64,000 bases of DNA from JAWSVE01 sp050633885 (GCA_050633885.1 JBOEHK010000005.1:248001-312000), one strand, 5' to 3'. Positions 53,435 to 62,867 are shown, numbered from the stretch's first letter. Program-made: numbers and translations. The notes: generated by a model not told the origin, from the sequence alone.

Positions 53435-54403
53435 TTACCCCCAGAAACCATTGGTGCTTGTGGCAATCGCTCGCCATGCGCCTGCTCTAACAAATGTGGT
53501 TGTGTATTCATCCGTCCACCAGGCACTACCGTTTCCTGTACCTCGCACATAACGATTTTTGTAGCGAACCTGAATGTGATCGTTATCTCTAAATCCGCTG
53601 CTGGGATGAATCGCCAATGCCCAGTTAAGTGCTGTACTGGCAGTTGAGGTATTCCCTGTCGATCTCACATCGACATAAACTGCTCTGGGAGCATTTACTA
53701 AGCGTAAATAGCGGTCGTCATGATTATGCGACGAGGGTGGATAGGTCTTAGGCTTGCTATCAATCTGAGACCAGGTATGCCGATGCGATGAAGGAGGATA
53801 AGCTGACGGTTTACCATCGATCTCGCTCCAAGGGTGCCGGTGAGACTTTCGAGCATATCGAGCGTCTCCATGCAGCCTCACACCGCGTGGCGTGATAACT
53901 TCGTTATTGATGCTGCCAGCGGTTGCTTCACTGTCCGTTGAAAATCGAACCACACCCAGCTTGGTCGTGGTGGCCGGTGCAAGGTTTACCGCTCCATTAC
54001 CGATCACATTAATACTGTTGGCTGGTAACGCGCTTAGCACAATATCAAACGCTAATAGTAAATCGACACCCGGCGCCTTATACGCAAGCGGTTGAGTCGG
54101 ATGACTCCAAATCGCCAGTAGCGTTCCATCTTCCAGGTAGAAGCCTACTTCTCGCACCCAATATCCAGCTTGAGTACCATCCTCAATCGCCGTTATGTGG
54201 ATTTGGTTAGGTGATATCTGATCACCATTGCCAACAGGAACGCGGCGCTTTTCCCGCTTTAACTTTGTTGCACTCGCAGTTGGATCCCAACCCAGATCAC
54301 CCAAAGCAACCGCTACGATGTTGGCTTCGAGCCCTGAGTTTGTCGCGTTAAACACGGCAGTGATGCCTGCTTGTGTAATAACAGGTTTAAATGCTGAACT
54401 CAT
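53435..54403 (-). CDS. Tail fibre protein
   Basis: 322 aa. The N-terminal collar domain (FKPVITQAGITAVFNATNSGL, WVREVGFYLEDGTLLAIWSHP) attaches to the baseplate. The shaft then has three HRHPWSEIDGKP / HRHTWSQIDSKP / HNHDDRYL repeats, His-rich like other metal-binding fibre stalks. The last 85 residues form the probable receptor-binding tip. It is short for a fibre (P2 H is about 670 aa), so host range may be set by this compact tip. Confidence 0.9.
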   Translation of the reverse strand: MSSAFKPVITQAGITAVFNATNSGLEANIVAVALGDLGWDPTASATKLKREKRRVPVGNGDQISPNQIHITAIEDGTQAGYWVREVGFYLEDGTLLAIWSHPTQPLAYKAPGVDLLLAFDIVLSALPANSINVIGNGAVNLAPATTTKLGVVRFSTDSEATAGSINNEVITPRGVRLHGDARYARKSHRHPWSEIDGKPSAYPPSSHRHTWSQIDSKPKTYPPSSHNHDDRYLRLVNAPRAVYVDVRSTGNTSTASTALNWALAIHPSSGFRDNDHIQVRYKNRYVRGTGNGSAWWTDEYTTTFVRAGAWRAIATSTNGFWG

Positions 54404-55044
54404 TACAGCTCCATACTAATTCTTGTAACCGAATGGCCTTGATTAATGCCTCCAATATTGAGGTCACCATCTAGCCCGGCTCCCAGGTAAATGAACTCGC
54501 CACCTACCCGTTTTATTGCGAAGGATTGTTGAACTACGCCAATACCAAAGTCGCTACCAAATAAAACACCGACTTTAAAATCGTAATGACTTCGGGCTGG
54601 CTTGGAGTAATCAATGGCTCGCTTCAATGCATCGTAATAGGCTTCGGTCAACACCGGTTCGTGATTGTCTCGAAAGTTGTCACCAGCCCACGCCATCACC
54701 GAGAAAGTATGCGGTGTGCTTTTTGTCTCGAACCATTCACGTAACTCAACTTGAACACCGAACACGGCCATCGCTTTTTTCACCGCTGACACAGTGCCTT
54801 TGCGGCGATGAATTTCGATGCTATTGGCGATTTGCTGGCGCTTAACCGGCGTTGGCCATGCGCTATTCCAGTTGTCGACGGACAGCGACCATGCCAACCA
54901 AGGCAGTAAGTTTTCAGGGCAGCGAAACGGATCCCATAAATGGTTAATATTGACTGGCAGGTTGCTGCTTCGCCTTATTACCAGCGAAAGGTTTCGCTCA
55001 GTTTGCGTTGCATTGAAAGGCAATAGAGTCTCATTCATCCACAC
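54403..55044 (-). CDS. Tail protein I (P2 gpI-like)
   Basis: 213 aa. LPFNATQTERNLSLVI, HLWDPFRCPENLLPWLAWSLSVDNWN and RQQIANSIEIHRRKGTVSAVKKAM are family signatures of the baseplate wedge component gpI. It shares a base with the fibre gene and overlaps gpJ by 14 nt, consistent with the J-I-H order of P2. Confidence 0.95.
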   Translation of the reverse strand: MWMNETLLPFNATQTERNLSLVIRRSSNLPVNINHLWDPFRCPENLLPWLAWSLSVDNWNSAWPTPVKRQQIANSIEIHRRKGTVSAVKKAMAVFGVQVELREWFETKSTPHTFSVMAWAGDNFRDNHEPVLTEAYYDALKRAIDYSKPARSHYDFKVGVLFGSDFGIGVVQQSFAIKRVGGEFIYLGAGLDGDLNIGGINQGHSVTRISMEL

Positions 55045-55927
55045 CTCCCAGTGTCACTTCAACCGATTGACACCAAGCTGCCTCTTGATTGGCGACCTGA
55101 ATGGTTTGTGTCGGCGTAATAAGTTCAACGCGTTGTATACCTGGCTGATGCAAAGCAGCGTATAGCCCAGATAAAGTGATGTCGTTACCAAGCAGGTGAT
55201 GGTCGCGAACATAATCATTCACTGCATTCACTGAAGCTTCTTTCACGACCTCTGCATCGGGGCCTTCGTATAAATACAGTTTTGCATGCACGTCATAGTT
55301 TATGATTCGACAGGCTTTGACTGTTAAGTCGTCCGTCAAAGGCCGAACTTCATCAGCGTTTAAAGTCTGAAAAACTTCATCCAGCAGCGCACTTGAAGGC
55401 ACACCTTTGCCTTGCGTGGACAGCACTGTAACATCGACCTTTCCGGGGGATGGACTGTCGACATCCACATCTTTTACCTGAGGGCTTGCTGCTAACGCAT
55501 GGTAAACATAACTGCCTATTGGACCAGCCGTACTATGTCCTTCTAAACTGAGTTGGACACGTTTTCTAAGTCGATCATCGCTCTCATACGTTGGCTTAAC
55601 CGGCGGTATCGAATCAGGATCGCCTGGACTGATCAGTTGGCGTGTCACGCCGAAAAAAGCCGCCAAGTTGTCGAGGTCCGAGCCGATTGCATAGGCCAGC
55701 ATGACACCATGAGCAGAGTCGTTAATTCGCGCTCTGATCAGCATCTCTCGGTATGCAGCCACCTCTAATATTTTGTATACAGGATCACTTTCTAAAAATG
55801 CGCTAAAAGAAGCGTCTCGACTGATTAAGTCATCTAGCATCTCTTGCAGAATTTGCTCAAAGCTTAATGGCTCAATAATGTCTGGCGATGCAAGCTCTGC
55901 TAAATCAATCGCACTGAATCCACTCAT
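55031..55927 (-). CDS. Baseplate assembly protein J
   Basis: 298 aa baseplate wedge protein. FLESDPVYKILEVAAYREMLIRARIND, GSDLDNLAAFFGVTR, PVKPTYESDDRLRKRVQLSLEG and VDVTVLSTQGKGVPS are all typical of gpJ. It overlaps gpW upstream and gpI downstream. Confidence 0.96.
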   Translation of the reverse strand: MSGFSAIDLAELASPDIIEPLSFEQILQEMLDDLISRDASFSAFLESDPVYKILEVAAYREMLIRARINDSAHGVMLAYAIGSDLDNLAAFFGVTRQLISPGDPDSIPPVKPTYESDDRLRKRVQLSLEGHSTAGPIGSYVYHALAASPQVKDVDVDSPSPGKVDVTVLSTQGKGVPSSALLDEVFQTLNADEVRPLTDDLTVKACRIINYDVHAKLYLYEGPDAEVVKEASVNAVNDYVRDHHLLGNDITLSGLYAALHQPGIQRVELITPTQTIQVANQEAAWCQSVEVTLGGVDE

Positions 55928-56259
55928 AACATCAGACCCTCCAAGCGCATTTTCTGATTCTCAGGAAGGTAATTTCCTTCAACGGCCAGCTGTATTTTGC
56001 CCGGCGATATCGATTCGACCTGCACACGCGTAAGTTCAAAGCGTGGCTCCCATCGCAGCAAAGATTCAGCGACTGCAGAGTAAATCTCTACAAGGAGTGC
56101 TCGATTAACAGGTGCGTCAACTAAGTCATACAAACGTGAGCCATAGTCACGACGCATAACTCTTGAACCAATTGGCGTCGTTAGAATATCCACTATCGAC
56201 TGGCGTAAGTGATCTACACCAGACAGTGTGTGCCCAGTGGTTCGATTCATGCCATTCAT
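55924..56259 (-). CDS. Baseplate protein W (gp25-like)
   Basis: 111 aa. GVDHLRQSIVDILTTPIGSRVMRRDYGSRLYDLVD is the gpW/GPW_gp25 signature, with the C-terminal basic strand PENQKMRLEG. It forms part of the baseplate inner wedge. Confidence 0.95.
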   Translation of the reverse strand: MNGMNRTTGHTLSGVDHLRQSIVDILTTPIGSRVMRRDYGSRLYDLVDAPVNRALLVEIYSAVAESLLRWEPRFELTRVQVESISPGKIQLAVEGNYLPENQKMRLEGLML

Positions 56260-56264
56260 AAGAT

Positions 56265-56846
56265 TTACTGTGATTGGTTGGGTGGTGCTGTTGAGCCGGG
56301 ACCAGATTTAATACCGCTATGAGTATGTGCGTTATAGATATCCCGGTCTGCCTGCATTGAGCGAGTATGGTCTTTGATATCTTGGGTGGCAGTAATATTT
56401 CCCGTCACTAAAACATCACCAACAATTTCCACACCGCCCTCTGAAATTAATTGGGTGCTTGCGCCACTGGGTAACACCGCTTTCAAATGGTGTGCTTTAC
56501 GATCGTATTCGATCACTGCACCATCACTGTAAGTTATGCGATGGTGGTCTACTGAATTACCGTTAGCCGGTATGCTTTGCTGATTGACCGACCCAAGAAC
56601 CACACCTTGCGTTAGTTCACCGCTTGGCGATAACACGACAACTTGCTCACCAATTTCCAGCGGCCACCAGCTTCGATCATTCCCTGCTCGGCTCACCAGC
56701 ATGGGCAACCATGCGCTAGTGATCTCACCCACAACAACCTTCGCCTTGGGGATTGAGCCGCTATAGTCAGCCTCGATTACCTTTGCTAGTAACACCATGT
56801 TTGCAAGTCGGCGATGTAGCTCAGTAACCTCAAATGCTAGGTTCAT
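56265..56846 (-). CDS. Baseplate assembly protein V (tail spike)
   Basis: 193 aa. GEQVVVLSPSGELTQGVVLGSV is the OB-fold gpV signature; the C-terminal part has beta-helical repeats (GGVEIVGDVLVTGNITATQDIKDH) and ends in a HTHSGIKSGPGSTAPPN tip, the His-x-His iron site of membrane-piercing spikes. Confidence 0.95.
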   Translation of the reverse strand: MNLAFEVTELHRRLANMVLLAKVIEADYSGSIPKAKVVVGEITSAWLPMLVSRAGNDRSWWPLEIGEQVVVLSPSGELTQGVVLGSVNQQSIPANGNSVDHHRITYSDGAVIEYDRKAHHLKAVLPSGASTQLISEGGVEIVGDVLVTGNITATQDIKDHTRSMQADRDIYNAHTHSGIKSGPGSTAPPNQSQ

Positions 56847-57336
56847 CTGCTGCTCCTAAATCACTGTAGGAACTATCACCCCAGCCGACATTGATTATCG
56901 ATGGAATTGCATCCTCGCCATTCCAGAGGTTGTCACCAACACGAACAGCGTGTGTCCACTCCAAAAGCCAGATCGAATGTCCTTGTAGTTCAGGCGAAAA
57001 ATGATCAGGCGTTGCTTGTTTTATATTGGCGCGGCCAATGTTTAATTCCGACCAATGATGGTTATAAAGCCAAGACATCGCTTGCTGTACTAATGCCCAA
57101 CCATGCCATTGTGGCTCCTGATCTGAAAAAAGTATTCGCGCCTCCCAGTGAGTGGTTAACGCAAGTTCACCGGTACCAGGATCTCGGCCGGGCTCAATTT
57201 CTACAAGATCAATCAACACGGCCGGAAGTCGAATGTCATCACGTCTTTTTGGAAACGCACTACAGTGAGAAATACCTGCTATGTCAGCAAAGCCTTCCTG
57301 TAGTACATCGAATAACGTTTTAACCTTATCCATCAT
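56830..57336 (-). CDS. Phage protein in tail-completion position
   Basis: 168 aa. VKTLFDVLQEGFADIAGI, RLPAVLIDLVEIEPGRDPGTGELALTTHWEARILF and the C-terminal LLEWTHAVRVGDNLW resemble Gp37-like and tail-terminator proteins of Mu/P2-like phages that join tail to neck. It overlaps gpV by 17 nt and the gpZ-like gene by 4 nt. The precise role is inferred. Confidence 0.65.
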   Translation of the reverse strand: MMDKVKTLFDVLQEGFADIAGISHCSAFPKRRDDIRLPAVLIDLVEIEPGRDPGTGELALTTHWEARILFSDQEPQWHGWALVQQAMSWLYNHHWSELNIGRANIKQATPDHFSPELQGHSIWLLEWTHAVRVGDNLWNGEDAIPSIINVGWGDSSYSDLGAADEPSI

Positions 57337-57866
57337 GCTACCCGCATTAAATAATTGAGCTCTCGTTCAAAGATACGCTCGAAGTTATCCATCAAGCCCC
57401 GTTCGGATAGTGATTCCATCTCATCACGCAGTCGCCCGGTAATGACAATTTGAACCTCTTGAATGGGTAGCCGAGACTTGGAACGCCGCCGAAATACACC
57501 TTGGTGCCCATTTGGCATTTGCGCGAGAAACGCATGATCAAATTGACGTTTAGCAACCCTGACGCCAGAAGCATTCTGACGGGCTGCTCCCAACTTGTGC
57601 GCTTTGATCACACCAGCCTTTTGGTTCAGTCCAACGACAATCGAGGGTTTGGATGGTCTGGCGCGAACGACAGACAAACTGTTCCTGACCAACCAAACTT
57701 TTACATTGGATTTTTTAGCCGTGGCACTTGCAAGGTGTGACCTTGCCCAGCGAGCGGTTTTATTCAAAGCGCGCACTGCTGCGGTATTCACCTGTTGCTC
57801 GGTCGCCGTTAGCGCTTGCTGCCACGACGCCAAGTCTGGCGTTGTTACAATATTTACTGCCAGCAT
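57333..57866 (-). CDS. Minor tail protein Z-like
   Basis: 177 aa resembling prophage minor tail protein Z: AAVRALNKTARWARSHLASATAKK, then FRRRSKSRLPIQEVQIVITGRL and a helical end. A lambda-type neck/tail-terminator component used here between a lambda-like head and a P2-like tail. Confidence 0.8.
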   Translation of the reverse strand: MLAVNIVTTPDLASWQQALTATEQQVNTAAVRALNKTARWARSHLASATAKKSNVKVWLVRNSLSVVRARPSKPSIVVGLNQKAGVIKAHKLGAARQNASGVRVAKRQFDHAFLAQMPNGHQGVFRRRSKSRLPIQEVQIVITGRLRDEMESLSERGLMDNFERIFERELNYLMRVA

Positions 57867-57880
57867 AAACGCCTCCCGGC

Positions 57881-58201
57881 TTAGTCATAAATGGGTAATG
57901 CCGGAACCACCCAAACCAATTGATGAAGATCCAATCGCGGTTCGGCTTCTATTCGGTAAACCCGTCCATCAATTTCAATTTCATCACCTCGACTGGGTGA
58001 ACTTACTTCCGACACACGAAATTCCAGTTGTGGTTGTTCGGCATGCATATGAGCATCTCCCAATTCAAACAGCTGCTCGGGGCGGCGAGCAATAACTCTT
58101 ACCGACAGAGACTGGCTGTTTGATTGGGTATAAATGGCATCTCTGCCTAAGTGATTAAATTGACTATCAATAGCTCGACGAAAGCGAGACTGACTATTCA
58201 T
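57881..58201 (-). CDS. Head-tail joining protein, lambda FII-like
   Basis: 106 aa. RFRRAIDSQFNHLGRDAIYT and GDEIEIDGRVYRIEAEPRLDLHQLVWVVPA fit the head-tail attachment family (FII). It overlaps the preceding gene by 8 nt. Confidence 0.75.
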   Translation of the reverse strand: MNSQSRFRRAIDSQFNHLGRDAIYTQSNSQSLSVRVIARRPEQLFELGDAHMHAEQPQLEFRVSEVSSPSRGDEIEIDGRVYRIEAEPRLDLHQLVWVVPALPIYD

Positions 58202-58538
58202 CGTTGGTCAGCGCTTGATATTCATCCCACGCTTTATCGCGATCTGAAGCACTAATGCTTTGACCAATGATATCCTCGATCGCTTTTACTGCGGGCTTAC
58301 CATCTTTACCAAAATCATTAGGCTTGAGATCATCAATCGCATCTAAGATTGCCTCAACCAGGTGATGCGCCTTGCCCGGTTCATCCTTCGTGGAGCACGC
58401 TTTATCATCGGCCGCGAAACCTCGCTGAATGAGTGTCTCAGCTTCTTCACGACTTAGATTGATAGTCTCCCCTGGATAAACAAATTCATAGGCACCGGGT
58501 TCACCGGTGCGCAATGTAACGGTTGTTGTTATCTTCAT
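58194..58538 (-). CDS. Small phage head-module protein with FluMu-like N-terminus
   Basis: 114 aa. GAYEFVYPGETINLSREEAETLIQRGFA resembles the FluMu N-terminal domain of Mu-like phages; the C-terminus ISASDRDKAWDEYQALTN looks like a small HeH-type helical hairpin. Position after the capsid gene suggests a head completion or packaging accessory role comparable to lambda FI, but that is inference. Confidence 0.6.
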   Translation of the reverse strand: MKITTTVTLRTGEPGAYEFVYPGETINLSREEAETLIQRGFAADDKACSTKDEPGKAHHLVEAILDAIDDLKPNDFGKDGKPAVKAIEDIIGQSISASDRDKAWDEYQALTNDE

Positions 58539-58546
58539 GATGGCAC

Positions 58547-59578
58547 CTATCGAACAGTTGCACAGAAGGTAGCATTAGGACGGTAAGGCACAATCAACGG
58601 TGCGGATTGCATCAAGAGCCAACGTACCGCAGGGTCTTCTTCCAACCACGACTTGGTAAAGTATCGGCTAGCGCGATAGTTAGCTTTTTCATCCTGAATC
58701 ACTCCGTAACAACGTGTGCCTTCAAGCAATCCCTGACTGGCCAACAGAACCGTGTACTCAGGCAGCATATTGCGGGCTACACCAGCATCGTCAACATAGG
58801 AGTCGTTGTATACCCAAAAATCAAAGTCACCCACCGAGCCAACGTATCGCGCTTTGTCATTAGCTTGGCCTCGCAAGATAGGGTCAATGACCAAGGTGTT
58901 TGATGTGCCTCGGCGCAGTTCTAATAGTCGCTCCACCTTCGGATCGGCCTTAAAGACACGCCAAGCTAAAGGGTCCATGACAACCGTTCGGGCTGCAGCA
59001 CCAGATTTAATCTGTACCAGACCCGCCCAGTCCTCAATATCATCGAGTACTTTAACGCCGGTTTCTCCCCAGCGAGTCGCGCCTGTTAGCGCTTGTGTCA
59101 AAGCAGGGTCACGCTGAAAATCGATGACCTGCGTTGGGTAGTCTTCGCCCGTTACAGTGATCTTGCCCGTTCTCAACGCCTCAGCTGCCATAACCTCCTC
59201 TCGGCGAGTAAGGTTTTCAACCTGATTAGTTAGCGAGCGATTCAATGCCGCTTCGCGACGATCCATCGCCTTCAAATTACCGCCAATGGTTTCGCCAATT
59301 TGGCGCTTCAACGGGGCATTAGGATCAAAGCGACGCTTATCTTTTACATAGGCCGGTTTAAAGCTACGCGTTTCAAACCCTTCAGTGGCAACCACTTTGC
59401 CTTCAACCAGAGGCGAAACAAAAGGCACCAGTCGGGGTTTGGATTTATCAATATCAAAGTGAATTTCTTCACTGTCTTCTGTCTGAATTGATGCGAAGAA
59501 GGTATCCAGCAAAAAGGATGCTGGACGATCCAAATGCTCAACCACACGGTTGAGCACGTGAGTAGAAAAAATATCCAT
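58547..59578 (-). CDS. Major capsid protein, lambda E family
   Basis: 343 aa of HK97 fold. FSTHVLNRVVEHLDRPASFLLDTFF, IHFDIDKSKPRLVPFVSP, KRQIGETIGGNLKAMDRREAALNR and the C-terminal EEDPAVRWLLMQSAPLIVP match phage capsid family E. The decoration gene precedes it as in lambda (D-E order). Confidence 0.97.
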   Translation of the reverse strand: MDIFSTHVLNRVVEHLDRPASFLLDTFFASIQTEDSEEIHFDIDKSKPRLVPFVSPLVEGKVVATEGFETRSFKPAYVKDKRRFDPNAPLKRQIGETIGGNLKAMDRREAALNRSLTNQVENLTRREEVMAAEALRTGKITVTGEDYPTQVIDFQRDPALTQALTGATRWGETGVKVLDDIEDWAGLVQIKSGAAARTVVMDPLAWRVFKADPKVERLLELRRGTSNTLVIDPILRGQANDKARYVGSVGDFDFWVYNDSYVDDAGVARNMLPEYTVLLASQGLLEGTRCYGVIQDEKANYRASRYFTKSWLEEDPAVRWLLMQSAPLIVPYRPNATFCATVR

Positions 59579-59597
59579 GAAAGAATCCTATTGCTAG

Positions 59598-59996
59598 TTA
59601 AGGTTGCGTGTTATTGACGGAGAGATTGCGAAGAAAAATTGATCGCTCTCGAAAAGCAATCGAGACCGATGTGGATGAATGTCCGGGACCGATCGTCAAT
59701 GCATCTGCATTAAACTCACCGGCAAGGTAAACGTGAGCCTGAACATCATCCAATGACGCATCAGTATCGTGAGCCAAAATTGCATCCGGCTCTTCTGATC
59801 CATCATTTTCACCTGCGTCACTCAGGGCATAAGCACCTGATGCGGCAACTCGGCCAAGCACTGATCCCGCAGGCAATGTTGCTCCGCCGGTGATAGTGAC
59901 AACACGCGTGATACGAGGAAATTCACCGGCTATGAGATTGTCGTGAGTCAGACTTCCTTGGTCCGTAAATCCTTCAGCTATTCCGGGCAAACTCAT
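59598..59996 (-). CDS. Head decoration protein D
   Basis: 132 aa. LIAGEFPRITRVVTITGGATLPAGSVLG and a DAILAHDTDASLDDVQAHVYLAGEFNADAL segment match the gpD head-stabilisation family. It overlaps the scaffold end by 4 nt. Confidence 0.93.
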   Translation of the reverse strand: MSLPGIAEGFTDQGSLTHDNLIAGEFPRITRVVTITGGATLPAGSVLGRVAASGAYALSDAGENDGSEEPDAILAHDTDASLDDVQAHVYLAGEFNADALTIGPGHSSTSVSIAFRERSIFLRNLSVNNTQP

Positions 59997-60439
59997 ACGG
60001 CACCTCCATTTGAAAATTGGGCGATGCGCTTGGCCACTGTTTCTGCATCATTTGCTTCTTGTTCAGGAGCATCAGGTTCGATCTCAGGGTTGGTAACCGT
60101 TGCCATGGCTTGCTCAAAACCCGTATTCGTCGCCGTAGAAGGTGCCTCGGTTTTGACCGGTGACGCGTTCAGCGTGGCCAGAGCCATATCGACCGTCATG
60201 TCCGTAGAGAATGCTAAGTGCTGAGCCAGCTGCTCTCTTCCTTTAGCCGCTTCGGATGAAACAATCGCGCCAATGCGCTCACGTTCCTGCTGAATGCCTT
60301 GCTGTGCAGCCTTTTGTTGGGTTGAAGCAGCAGTCTCGCTTTGAATGGCTTCTACCAATTGCGGGTAATTTGCTTTTAATGTTTCCAGACTGAGGGTATG
60401 GCTCTCAGCATCCTCAGTCTTGCGGGTTTTGTCAGTCAT
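59993..60439 (-). CDS. Nested capsid scaffold protein (Nu3-like)
   Basis: In-frame internal start within the protease gene: GAGGA precedes paired ATG codons at 60442 and 60439 by 5 and 8 nt, giving about 148-149 aa (MTDKTRKTEDAE...). The product is the coiled-coil scaffold rich in Gln, Glu and Ala, with QSETAASTQQKAAQQ and QQERERIGAIVSSEAAKGRE. In lambda Nu3 is made in the same way from the end of gene C. Confidence 0.75.
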   Translation of the reverse strand: MTDKTRKTEDAESHTLSLETLKANYPQLVEAIQSETAASTQQKAAQQGIQQERERIGAIVSSEAAKGREQLAQHLAFSTDMTVDMALATLNASPVKTEAPSTATNTGFEQAMATVTNPEIEPDAPEQEANDAETVAKRIAQFSNGGAV

Positions 60440-61285
60440 CATGCTGTCCTCAAGTGCTAGAAAAGAAGAACCCCGCAACTTGGCGGGGTTCTGGTTGTTG
60501 ATTTGCTGTTGAATAATGTTTTCAAGACTTCCTACATCATCAGCAAGCCCTGAACGGATGGCGTTTTTGCCGACAAAGACATCGCCGCCACCAAACTCTT
60601 TTAAAACGGTGGGTGGATCAACACCGCGATGTTTCGCTATCGAATCAATAAAGACTGATGCCAAGTCATCAATTCGAGATTGAAGCCGGGATTTACCGTC
60701 ATCGCTGTTCGGATCTAAGCGCTTGTATGGGCTTTGTGATGACACAATTTCAAGCACACTCTGATCGTTACTGTCTCGATACACGGCGACAACGCCAATG
60801 GAACCCAGTAATGAAGTTTCAGAGGCAATGATTTGATCGCAGGCCGAAGCTATCCAATACGCACCCGACGCAGCATCACCCGATGCATAAGCAATGATGG
60901 GTTTCGTACCTCTCGACTCATAGATCATGTTGGCAAATTCAGCACAGCCATTGACTTCGCCTCCCGGCGAGTCGATATCTAAAACAATGCTATGCACATC
61001 TGAATTTTCTAGGGCTGAATTAAAATCCTTAGCCAAAACCTCATAGCTCGAAGCACCACTGATTGCGGTGAATAAGTTTGCATATCGAAACAGCGGGCCA
61101 ACAACGGGAATGACAGCGACTCCGTCGCGAACTTCAGTAACATAGGTATTATCTAAATCCCGTCCTAGCTTCGCAGACACCGCCTCGATAGATTCGTTTT
61201 GGCGTGAAGCAATCGTTAATATGTTGTTAAGAGCAGTCTCGGTAATGGCCCAGGGTTCACCGGCTGCATGATTCCAAAATTTCAT
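59993..61285 (-). CDS. S49-family capsid protease fused to scaffold domain
   Basis: 430 aa, the counterpart of lambda gpC/Nu3. The N-terminal SppA-like protease shows VLDIDSPGGEVNG and the nucleophile Ser140 in DAASGAYWIASACD, and ETSLLGSIGVVAVY. From about residue 282 it becomes a Gln/Glu/Ala-rich helical scaffold. A strong hairpin (60467-60492) and a good internal ribosome binding site lie at the junction, so the scaffold is probably also made separately. Confidence 0.95.
   Translation of the reverse strand: MKFWNHAAGEPWAITETALNNILTIASRQNESIEAVSAKLGRDLDNTYVTEVRDGVAVIPVVGPLFRYANLFTAISGASSYEVLAKDFNSALENSDVHSIVLDIDSPGGEVNGCAEFANMIYESRGTKPIIAYASGDAASGAYWIASACDQIIASETSLLGSIGVVAVYRDSNDQSVLEIVSSQSPYKRLDPNSDDGKSRLQSRIDDLASVFIDSIAKHRGVDPPTVLKEFGGGDVFVGKNAIRSGLADDVGSLENIIQQQINNQNPAKLRGSSFLALEDSMMTDKTRKTEDAESHTLSLETLKANYPQLVEAIQSETAASTQQKAAQQGIQQERERIGAIVSSEAAKGREQLAQHLAFSTDMTVDMALATLNASPVKTEAPSTATNTGFEQAMATVTNPEIEPDAPEQEANDAETVAKRIAQFSNGGAV
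60467..60492 (-). promoter_or_regulatory. Intragenic hairpin at the protease-scaffold junction
   Basis: Perfect 10-bp stem AGAACCCCGC/GCGGGGTTCT with a 6-nt loop inside the coding sequence, followed on the minus strand by UCUUUUC and, 25 nt later, the internal scaffold start. It resembles a terminator and may tune protease versus scaffold production. Confidence 0.6.
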
Positions 61286-61355
61286 GCAGCACCTCCTTGT
61301 GCTGCACCCTGACGGGCAGCCTTCGGCTGTGCAAAATTTCTATCCTGCAATTTTG

Positions 61356-62867
61356 TCATTGACTATCCTCTGCAGTTTGAGAAACGTATTGAGACGTCTC
61401 CGTGTTTAAACCCAGCTCTCGCATCTTGGCTTGTTCCCTTGCTTGTTGCTCGAGCACTTCTTCCCAATCTAAACCTTGGGTAGCGCATTCATCTTCCAGC
61501 GTCGAAAGGCCGGTTTCCAAGCGAATTTTTGATGCTTTGGCTTCTTTAACAGGATCGATCCAACCCCGACCAGGACCAATCCATTTACATCGACACCACA
61601 AAGCTTTGTTTTGGTAAAAGCCTGGTGCTTCGATCAAGCCTTTGTTGATTGCTTCCTCAAGCCATAGCTCGTAAACGGGCTTCGCCCAATAAGTCGCCAG
61701 CCAATGACGTCGGCCGATGAAATACCGCCAAGCTTCCATGAGTGCTGCACGAGCTGACGAATAATTCGTTTTTGAAAAATCCTTCATCAGCAGTTCGAAG
61801 GGCAAATTTAAACCCGTTCCAATATGTCTCAGGATATTTTCAACAAAACTGCTGTAAGCCGAGTTCGGACGACTCGGTGTGAATGGTGCGACTTTATCTC
61901 CCGGAAATATTGGAATGACAGCACCACCTTGAAGCTTAACTTGCCATTCATTACGAGCAGCCATGTAGTCCTCTGCGGAACCGCCAAACATTTCACTGAT
62001 TGATTCACCATCTAAAGGAGTTTCAATAAATGCAGCGATCATGGCATTCACAACTGCCGCCTGCATTTCGGAGCGCTCGTAATGATCGAGCATTTTAAAA
62101 AGCGGCATGATGCTGGTAAAAATCGGTTTTCCTCGATTCTGCCCGGTACGCTCTTTGTCGTGTACATGGATAACACGTTGTCGTCCGAATCGCGTTCTTG
62201 CAGGAATTCGCTCAAACTCCTGATCAAGACCTGCAACACCAAGCAACTGATCACCCGGATGAGTTTTCGCTATCCAGTAAGCTAAGGGAGCGCCGTAAAC
62301 ATCGACCTCGATGCCACCGCGTATTTTTCTGTCATTGAGTCGGTCATTTGGATTCCCTAAACGATCTGGTTCGACTACCTGAATAGTTGTAGCGAAAGTC
62401 TGGTGTCGTTGTGGAAGCCAAAGCGGAAGAGCAAGTGCTTCGCCGTTGATAAGACCAGAGCGAAACATCTGCGTGGTCAACCCGTTAAAGGTAAGGTTTC
62501 TTGCCGCATCACAATCTGTCGTTTCAGCCCAACTGCGCCACAGAGCCTCCGTTTTTCTCGACCAGCTGTCGGCCCAATCTTTATCTTTGCCCAGGGCTTT
62601 GTAATCCGGTAATGCCGATAGTCGGAGGCCAGTGCCTACAACATTGTCCACTAGCGTCTGGATTGCCCCGGCGGCGACACCATGATTTCTCGCTAAATCG
62701 CGAGAGCGTGAAACCAGTGTGGACAGTTCATCAAGCAAGTCTGCATCAGGCGAACCAGCCATGGGACGCCAGCTGGATAATTCTCGTGCCGAAAGTGACG
62801 CGCCTCTATGGGCCGTATCTGCAGCAAGCGGCAAGCCATTAGGCCCTAAGATCAATTGATTGCTCAT
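61356..62867 (-). CDS. Portal protein, lambda family
   Basis: 503 aa forming the dodecameric portal through which DNA is packaged. GASLSARELSSWRPMAGSPDADLLDE, the LARNHGVAAGAIQTLVDNVVGTGLRL segment, PDRLGNPNDRLNDRKIRGGIEVD and KTNYSSARAALMEAWRYFIGRRHWL fit the lambda portal family. Confidence 0.97.
   Translation of the reverse strand: MSNQLILGPNGLPLAADTAHRGASLSARELSSWRPMAGSPDADLLDELSTLVSRSRDLARNHGVAAGAIQTLVDNVVGTGLRLSALPDYKALGKDKDWADSWSRKTEALWRSWAETTDCDAARNLTFNGLTTQMFRSGLINGEALALPLWLPQRHQTFATTIQVVEPDRLGNPNDRLNDRKIRGGIEVDVYGAPLAYWIAKTHPGDQLLGVAGLDQEFERIPARTRFGRQRVIHVHDKERTGQNRGKPIFTSIMPLFKMLDHYERSEMQAAVVNAMIAAFIETPLDGESISEMFGGSAEDYMAARNEWQVKLQGGAVIPIFPGDKVAPFTPSRPNSAYSSFVENILRHIGTGLNLPFELLMKDFSKTNYSSARAALMEAWRYFIGRRHWLATYWAKPVYELWLEEAINKGLIEAPGFYQNKALWCRCKWIGPGRGWIDPVKEAKASKIRLETGLSTLEDECATQGLDWEEVLEQQAREQAKMRELGLNTETSQYVSQTAEDSQ

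Noticed and set aside
57595..58095. 166-aa plus-strand frame across gpZ-like and FII-like genes
   Set aside because: Overlaps two well-supported genes on the other strand and has no recognisable motif.
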